A program made the position numbers and the translations under genes. Of a stretch of 64,000 nt of DNA, positions 60,628 to 64,000 are shown piece by piece (positions within the stretch are counted from its first letter, which is position 1; every line of letters begins with the position of its first letter). The notes beneath the pieces were generated by a model that worked only from the letters and a program-made list of their open reading frames with translations, searched no databases and was not told where the DNA came from. Source of the DNA: Anaerolineae bacterium (GTDB lineage Bacteria > Chloroflexota > Anaerolineae > Promineifilales > Promineifilaceae); assembly GCA_030425205.1 (NCBI GenBank), contig JAUIAP010000012.1:112050-176049 (forward strand), given 5' to 3'.

Positions 60628-60656
60628 TAAACTTGAAAGTTAATACTGTTAGTTTT
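60614..60656. promoter_or_regulatory. 43-bp dyad, probable TetR operator
   Basis: Outer arms AAAACTAA (60614-60621) / TTAGTTTT (60649-60656), with a central perfect 5-2-5 dyad AACTT-GA-AAGTT (60630-60641) on the same axis. The arms can be aligned along nearly their whole length. It covers the -10 box and predicted start site. Confidence 0.65.
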
Positions 60657-60670
60657 ACTTGGAGATAGAC

Positions 60671-61030
60671 ATGAATATCACAAAACCACAAATTATTCTG
60701 CGACTTGAAGGGCTTGCATTCTTGCTCGTTTCGATTTTTGGGTATGCCCAACTCGACTTCGCATGGTGGCAATATCCGCTCTTCTTCTTAGTGCCCGACA
60801 TTGCCATGATCTTCTACGCAATTAATATGAAGGTTGGCAGCATTGGATACAATCTCGCCCACACGTATACGCTGGCATTGGTGACTCTTGTTGCGGGCAT
60901 GGTATTGTCGCAGCCAATCCTAATAGCGACCGGGCTAATTTGGCTTGGCCACATTGGCATGGATCGGATGGTCGGATATGGGCTAAAATACACGCTGAAT
61001 TTTAAGGATACCCACCTCGCAAATATCTAA
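60671..61030 (+). CDS. DUF4260 family membrane protein
   Basis: 119 aa, about four membrane spans. QIILRLEGLAFLLVSIFGYA, FFLVPDIAMIFYAINMKVGS then YNLAHTY and HIGMDRMVGYGLKYTLNFKD match DUF4260 (PF14079), which has no known function. GGAG 6 nt before the ATG. The TetR gene starts immediately after its stop codon, so the regulator and this membrane protein form a two-gene unit controlled by the dyad upstream. Confidence 0.85.
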   Translation: MNITKPQIILRLEGLAFLLVSIFGYAQLDFAWWQYPLFFLVPDIAMIFYAINMKVGSIGYNLAHTYTLALVTLVAGMVLSQPILIATGLIWLGHIGMDRMVGYGLKYTLNFKDTHLANI

Positions 61031-61579
61031 ATGCCCTATCCGAGCCAAATATCACGCGAAGAGATTATCACAACAGCCATCGCGCAGATTGCGACAAATG
61101 GCGTTCATGCACTGTCGCTCGGCCGATTGGCGAAAACGCTCGGTGTCTCAACCCCGTCGCTCTATCGTCACATTGCCAACAAAGATGAACTGCTCCGCGC
61201 AGTCAATCTCGCTACGTTAGAGCGGCTTTTTGCTAAGTTTGCAAGTGTCGAAAGTGACCTTCCCGCCCGCGAAAAACTGGCCGCGATCCTGAACGCCCAG
61301 CGCGTCTTTGCCCATGCAAATCCGCATATCTATCAGCTCGCATTCACCACGCCAAACAATCGCCCTGATGAAAATCTACTTGTACAGATGGTACAACCAT
61401 TGCAAGAAAGCATTGGTGAGATTGTCGGAACGACGCACGCATTGGCCGCATTGCGTGGCGCGATAGCGTTGGTACATGGGTTTATTATGTTGGAGTTAAA
61501 CGATCAGTTGCGGCGTGGAGGGGATTTATCGGCCGATTTTCAAGCGGCAATCGAAGCCTATCTTCGCGGCTGGTCTTGA
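61031..61579 (+). CDS. TetR/AcrR-family transcriptional regulator
   Basis: 182 aa. The N-terminal HTH is SREEIITTAIAQIATNGVHA then SLGRLAKTLGVSTPSLYRHI and ANKDELLRAVN (about 8-58). A helical ligand domain follows. It is transcribed with the DUF4260 gene with no gap and probably represses both through the dyad at 60614-60656. The ligand is unknown. Its stop codon overlaps the -35 box of the proS leader promoter. Confidence 0.9.
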   Translation: MPYPSQISREEIITTAIAQIATNGVHALSLGRLAKTLGVSTPSLYRHIANKDELLRAVNLATLERLFAKFASVESDLPAREKLAAILNAQRVFAHANPHIYQLAFTTPNNRPDENLLVQMVQPLQESIGEIVGTTHALAALRGAIALVHGFIMLELNDQLRRGGDLSADFQAAIEAYLRGWS

Positions 61580-61604
61580 CAAATGTTCCTACATACTCTA
61601 TCGT
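61576..61604 (+). promoter_or_regulatory. Promoter of the proS leader
   Basis: Perfect TTGACA (61576-61581), 17-bp spacer, TATCGT (61599-61604). The predicted start is about 61611, next to the leader peptide ATG at 61612. Confidence 0.65.
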
Positions 61605-61611
61605 TACGCGC

Positions 61612-61665
61612 ATGATGTTTACCGCTTTCTTCGCTCCAACTGCCCCACGACCGTCAACACGGTAA
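61612..61665 (+). CDS. Putative proline-containing leader peptide of proS
   Basis: 17 codons reading MMFTAFFAPTAPRPSTR, with Pro at positions 9, 12 and 14 (three of 17). The last two Pro codons lie in the first arm of a hairpin whose pairing competes with an antiterminator. It would be translated leaderlessly. Composition and position fit a ribosome-stalling sensor of charged tRNA-Pro; this is inference. Confidence 0.5.
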   Translation: MMFTAFFAPTAPRPSTR

Positions 61666-61747
61666 ATTTGGGGCGCATGGATCACGAAATCGGTTTTCAG
61701 TTTTATGAAACTATTGCGCCCCGTGAAAACGGGGCGTTTTTTATTTT
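61642..61747 (+). promoter_or_regulatory. Candidate transcription attenuator of proS
   Basis: Four segments with exclusive pairings. Segments 1:2: GCCCCA (61642-61647) with TGGGGC (61669-61674), plus inner ACCGT/ACGGT (61650-61654 / 61659-61663). Segments 2:3: GGGGCGCA (61670-61677) with TGCGCCCC (61715-61722), 8 bp perfect. Segments 3:4: the terminator at 61717-61747. Confidence 0.6.
61717..61747 (+). terminator. Intrinsic terminator between the TetR gene and proS
   Basis: CGCCCCGT (61717-61724), tetraloop GAAA, ACGGGGCG (61729-61736), then TTTTTTATTTT. It is the strongest hairpin in the region and lies 77 nt before the proS start. Confidence 0.92.
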
Positions 61748-61801
61748 AAGGAGTGGCTATTCGTTCGTCGCTCGTGGCTAGCAAGCATAGTCACCGGCAA
61801 T

Positions 61802-61822
61802 TAGCAACTAGCAACTAGCAAC
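61802..61822. repeat. Triple TAGCAAC tandem abutting the proS start codon
   Basis: Three exact copies of TAGCAAC (61802-61808, 61809-61815, 61816-61822), then C and ATG. They occupy the place of a Shine-Dalgarno. The nearest strong one, AAGGAG, is at 61748-61753, about 70 nt upstream. Degenerate 7-mers (TCGTTCG, TCGCTCG) precede the array. Confidence 0.7.
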
Positions 61823-61823
61823 C

Positions 61824-63578
61824 ATGAAAGTATCAAAATTATTTAGCGAAACATTACGCGAAGCACCCGCTGCGGCGAGTGAGGTGCAAAGTCACCAGTT
61901 GTTATTGCGGGCTGGTTATCTGCGCCAACTGGCGGCGGGGGTCTTTTCACTGCTGCCCCTCGGCCGACGCACATCGGAAAAGATCAAGCAGATCATGCGT
62001 GAGGAGATGAACGGCATCGACGGTCAAGAGATCGAAATGCCCGTCATCAATCCTGCGACTATTTGGCAAGAGACAGGCCGTTGGTATCAAATCGGCTCTG
62101 AGATGGGGCGGTTTCAGGACAAAAACGGGCGTGATATGGTGCTGGCAATGACCCATGAAGAAGTCGTCGCCGACCTCCTGCGTCAGGAGGTGCAATCCTA
62201 CAAGCAGTTGCCCATGATGGTCTATCACATTCAAACCAAGTGGCGCGATGATCCCCGTCCTCGTGCAGGTCTCATCCGCGCACGCGAATTCACCATGAAG
62301 GATAGCTATTCACTGGACAAAGATATGGCGGGTTTGGAAGCACAATATCAGGCACACTACGATGCCTATTTCCGCATCTTTAACCGCTGCGGCCTACCTT
62401 CGATTGCCGTTGAAGCGGATGTGGGCATGATGGGTGGCACGGGCTCTCATGAGTATATGTATCTCACCCCTATCGGTGAGGACACGCTGCTGATTTGTGA
62501 TGATTGTGGCCTTAGTGCAAACCAACAGGTTGCGACATTCCGCAAACCTTCTGTTGAACAAGAGGCGTTGCGCGCTATTGAAAAAGTTGCGACACCTGCG
62601 GCAAAGACGATTGCCGCACTTGCAGAATTTCTTGATGTTCCCAAAGCACGCACAGCGAAGGCTGTCTTCATTACGGCGACCATCTTGCCTGTTGAAGCAG
62701 ATGGCGAAGAGACAGAAAAACTCGTTTTCGCAATTGTGCGTGGCGATATGGAGCTGAGTGAAACGAAGCTGTCGAACGTCATTCGCGCCAAAGAGATGCG
62801 CCCTGCAACAGAAGAAGAGATCATGGCTGTTGGGGCAACACCCGGCTATGCGTCACCTGTAGGACTCGATCAAGCAAGCTTCCTGTGCGTGGTTGATGAT
62901 GCGATTGGCGATTCACCTAACTTGGTTGCCGGTGCGAACGAGGCAGGCTATCACCTGCTCAACACCAACGTTGGGCGCGATTACACGGCCGACATAACTG
63001 CGGACATCGCGGCTGCGCAAGATGGGGATCTATGCCCCGACTGTGGCGCGGCAATGGTGAGCAAACGCGGTGTGGAGATTGGCAACATCTTTAAGCTCGG
63101 GACACGCTATACGGCAGCGATGGGCGCGATGTACACCGATGAAAACGGGAAGCAACAGCCTGTCGTGATGGGTTCATATGGGATTGGCGTCGGCCGATTA
63201 CTCGCCTGCGTGGTCGAAGAACATAACGACGAAAACGGCATCATCTGGCCTATTACAATCGCGCCTTACCATGTCCATATCGTCACGATGCGCGGCGGTG
63301 AAGAGGTCGCCCAGCAGCTTTATGATGACCTCAACGCAGCTGGTGTCGAGGTCCTCTGGGATGACCGCGATGCACGTCCCGGCGTTAAGTTCAACGATGC
63401 CGATCTGCTCGGTATCCCCTTGCGCGTGACGATTGGCTCTCGTTCACTCAAAAATGGCGGTGTCGAGTTCAAGGCACGGCATGAAAGCGAGAGTGAGATT
63501 GTGCCTCTAGAGGATGCGGTAGTCGTAATCAAAGACAAAGTAGCTGAGATGATGAGGGCGTTGAATAATCAACAGTAA
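61824..63578 (+). CDS. proS: Prolyl-tRNA synthetase, bacterial type with editing domain
   Basis: 584 aa class II synthetase. LLLRAGYLRQLAAGVFSLLP, class II motif 2 TKWRDDPRPRAGLIRAREF with MKDSYSLDKD, the YbaK-like insertion (about 225-400) that deacylates Ala-tRNA-Pro, motif 3 GSYGIGVGRLLACVVEEHND, and the anticodon-binding end VLWDDRDARPGVKFNDADLL. The ATG at 61824 lies directly after a heptanucleotide repeat. It is preceded by a candidate attenuator, so expression may respond to proline charging. Confidence 0.96.
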   Translation: MKVSKLFSETLREAPAAASEVQSHQLLLRAGYLRQLAAGVFSLLPLGRRTSEKIKQIMREEMNGIDGQEIEMPVINPATIWQETGRWYQIGSEMGRFQDKNGRDMVLAMTHEEVVADLLRQEVQSYKQLPMMVYHIQTKWRDDPRPRAGLIRAREFTMKDSYSLDKDMAGLEAQYQAHYDAYFRIFNRCGLPSIAVEADVGMMGGTGSHEYMYLTPIGEDTLLICDDCGLSANQQVATFRKPSVEQEALRAIEKVATPAAKTIAALAEFLDVPKARTAKAVFITATILPVEADGEETEKLVFAIVRGDMELSETKLSNVIRAKEMRPATEEEIMAVGATPGYASPVGLDQASFLCVVDDAIGDSPNLVAGANEAGYHLLNTNVGRDYTADITADIAAAQDGDLCPDCGAAMVSKRGVEIGNIFKLGTRYTAAMGAMYTDENGKQQPVVMGSYGIGVGRLLACVVEEHNDENGIIWPITIAPYHVHIVTMRGGEEVAQQLYDDLNAAGVEVLWDDRDARPGVKFNDADLLGIPLRVTIGSRSLKNGGVEFKARHESESEIVPLEDAVVVIKDKVAEMMRALNNQQ

Positions 63579-64000
63579 GCGACACCTGATTGCAATCGCA
63601 ATATCATGGCGTGGTACGTGGTGTGTAACCTTTGGTCTTTAAAAAATTAATTCGGTAATCGATCTGTCATTCCCGCGAAGGCGGGAATCCACTCTTCTGG
63701 CGAGGACGTTTCGGGAAATCCAATTCCCGATACACGCTGATTTTGTTACCTGATCTATTTTTTAAACTGCAATAGTTACGCACCTCGTACCACGACTTTT
63801 CAAACAGCAGAACCGTCGTGAGACCAAACCTTCCTAATCATTCTTACTACAGCGTAAGGTAAATTCTATGGCACTGTCATTAGTATGAAAAAACTGTTGT
63901 ATAAAAGGAAAAGACACGGCAGACCGATTGTCATCAGAGATGAAAAGCTCGAGCGGGAGCTCTGGTCGCCGTGTCGATTCACGCAAAAAGCCCGAACAGT
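63579..64000. other. Right-edge region without a recognised gene
   Basis: It holds the fold-back element (63607-63794), then an unassigned stretch. A possible ORF starts at ATG 63885 (MKKLLYKRKRHGRPIVIRDE...) and runs off the window; it is very basic and has no ribosome site. The same bases form a strong branched hairpin: GACACGGC (63913-63920) / GCCGTGTC (63968-63975) with GACC/GGTC inside. Confidence 0.4.
63607..63794. repeat. 188-bp nested fold-back element with REP-like core
   Basis: Outer arms GCGTGGTACGTGGTGTGTAA (from 63609) / GTTACGCACCTCGTACCACG (63775-63794); middle arms beginning TTTAAAAAAT (from about 63639) with an inverted partner ATTTTTTAAA (about 63757-63766); inner REP unit GTCATTCCCGCGAAGGCGGG (63666-63685) and TTTCGGGA/TCCCGA. 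It reads as a MITE-like element with no coding capacity. Confidence 0.7.

Noticed and set aside
61515..61781. 88-codon open frame across the TetR end and proS leader
   Set aside because: It runs through a strong terminator hairpin and T-run, has no ribosome site and reads with no family-like composition.
61580..61823. T-box riboswitch before proS
   Set aside because: There is no T-box core (TGGNACCGCG-like antiterminator bulge) and no specifier stem; the gap is also short for a T-box. A leader-peptide attenuator explains the elements better.

Overview
This window looks like part of the chromosome of a free-living, mid-GC member of the Chloroflexota (Anaerolineae/Ardenticatenia-like). That is an inference from protein style, not from a marker gene. 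It rests on lipoproteins with long Pro/Thr linkers, a secreted nuclease ending in ILLPIVRN, solitary zinc-ribbon membrane proteins and an MptB-like mannosyltransferase. There is no rRNA, prophage, insertion sequence or CRISPR array. Two tRNA genes are present, Met/Ile(CAT) and Asn(GTT).

Layout. 1-2.7 kb: a QueA-like enzyme, a PhaR-type regulator, a CoxG-like protein and a TPR protein. 22.2-2.7 kb, minus strand: a nearly gap-free surface-polysaccharide operon. It opens with a NusG/RfaH-like antiterminator, followed by nucleotide-sugar enzymes, a Wzx flippase, methyltransferases, four GT4 glycosyltransferases, a Wzy polymerase, a WbpV-like reductase, a fused WbpL-WbpM-type protein, a nucleotidyltransferase and an O-antigen ligase-like protein. 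22-32.7 kb: membrane and secreted proteins (GT-C-like protein, glycosidase-like protein, MFS carrier, SMP-30 lactonase, DUF3048 lipoprotein, zinc-ribbon protein) and tRNA(CAT). 33-41.6 kb: panB-panE, isoaspartyl peptidase, tRNA-Asn, PPK2, and a RamB-like regulator divergent from aceB-aceA. 42-53.8 kb: TrmB, an ECHDC1-like crotonase, ExeM/NucH nuclease, RimK-RCK_C with RimB, MurJ, an MptB-like mannosyltransferase and an ABC-2 permease. 53.9-63.6 kb: a membrane protein, MsbA-like ABC exporter, DusB, CobA, RodA, a histidine phosphatase, DUF4260-TetR and ProS.

The most notable sequence-level signals are these. (1) The palindrome TCGGCCGA, usually WTCGGCCGAW, occurs about 69 times in 64 kb where about one copy is expected. 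It behaves like a phylum-distant analogue of cyanobacterial HIP1 and is absent from AT-rich parts of the polysaccharide operon. (2) The proS leader has the full layout of a ribosome-mediated attenuator: a promoter, a 17-codon ORF with three Pro codons, and mutually exclusive stems ending in an intrinsic terminator. (3) Intergenic fold-back elements are built from 7-nt repeats (GTGCGTR, TAGCAAC, AGTGATA), some with a REP-like core, and resemble cyanobacterial STRR repeats. (4) Several genes have a -10 box only 6-9 nt before the start codon and no Shine-Dalgarno, suggesting leaderless transcripts. All counts and alignments were made by eye.
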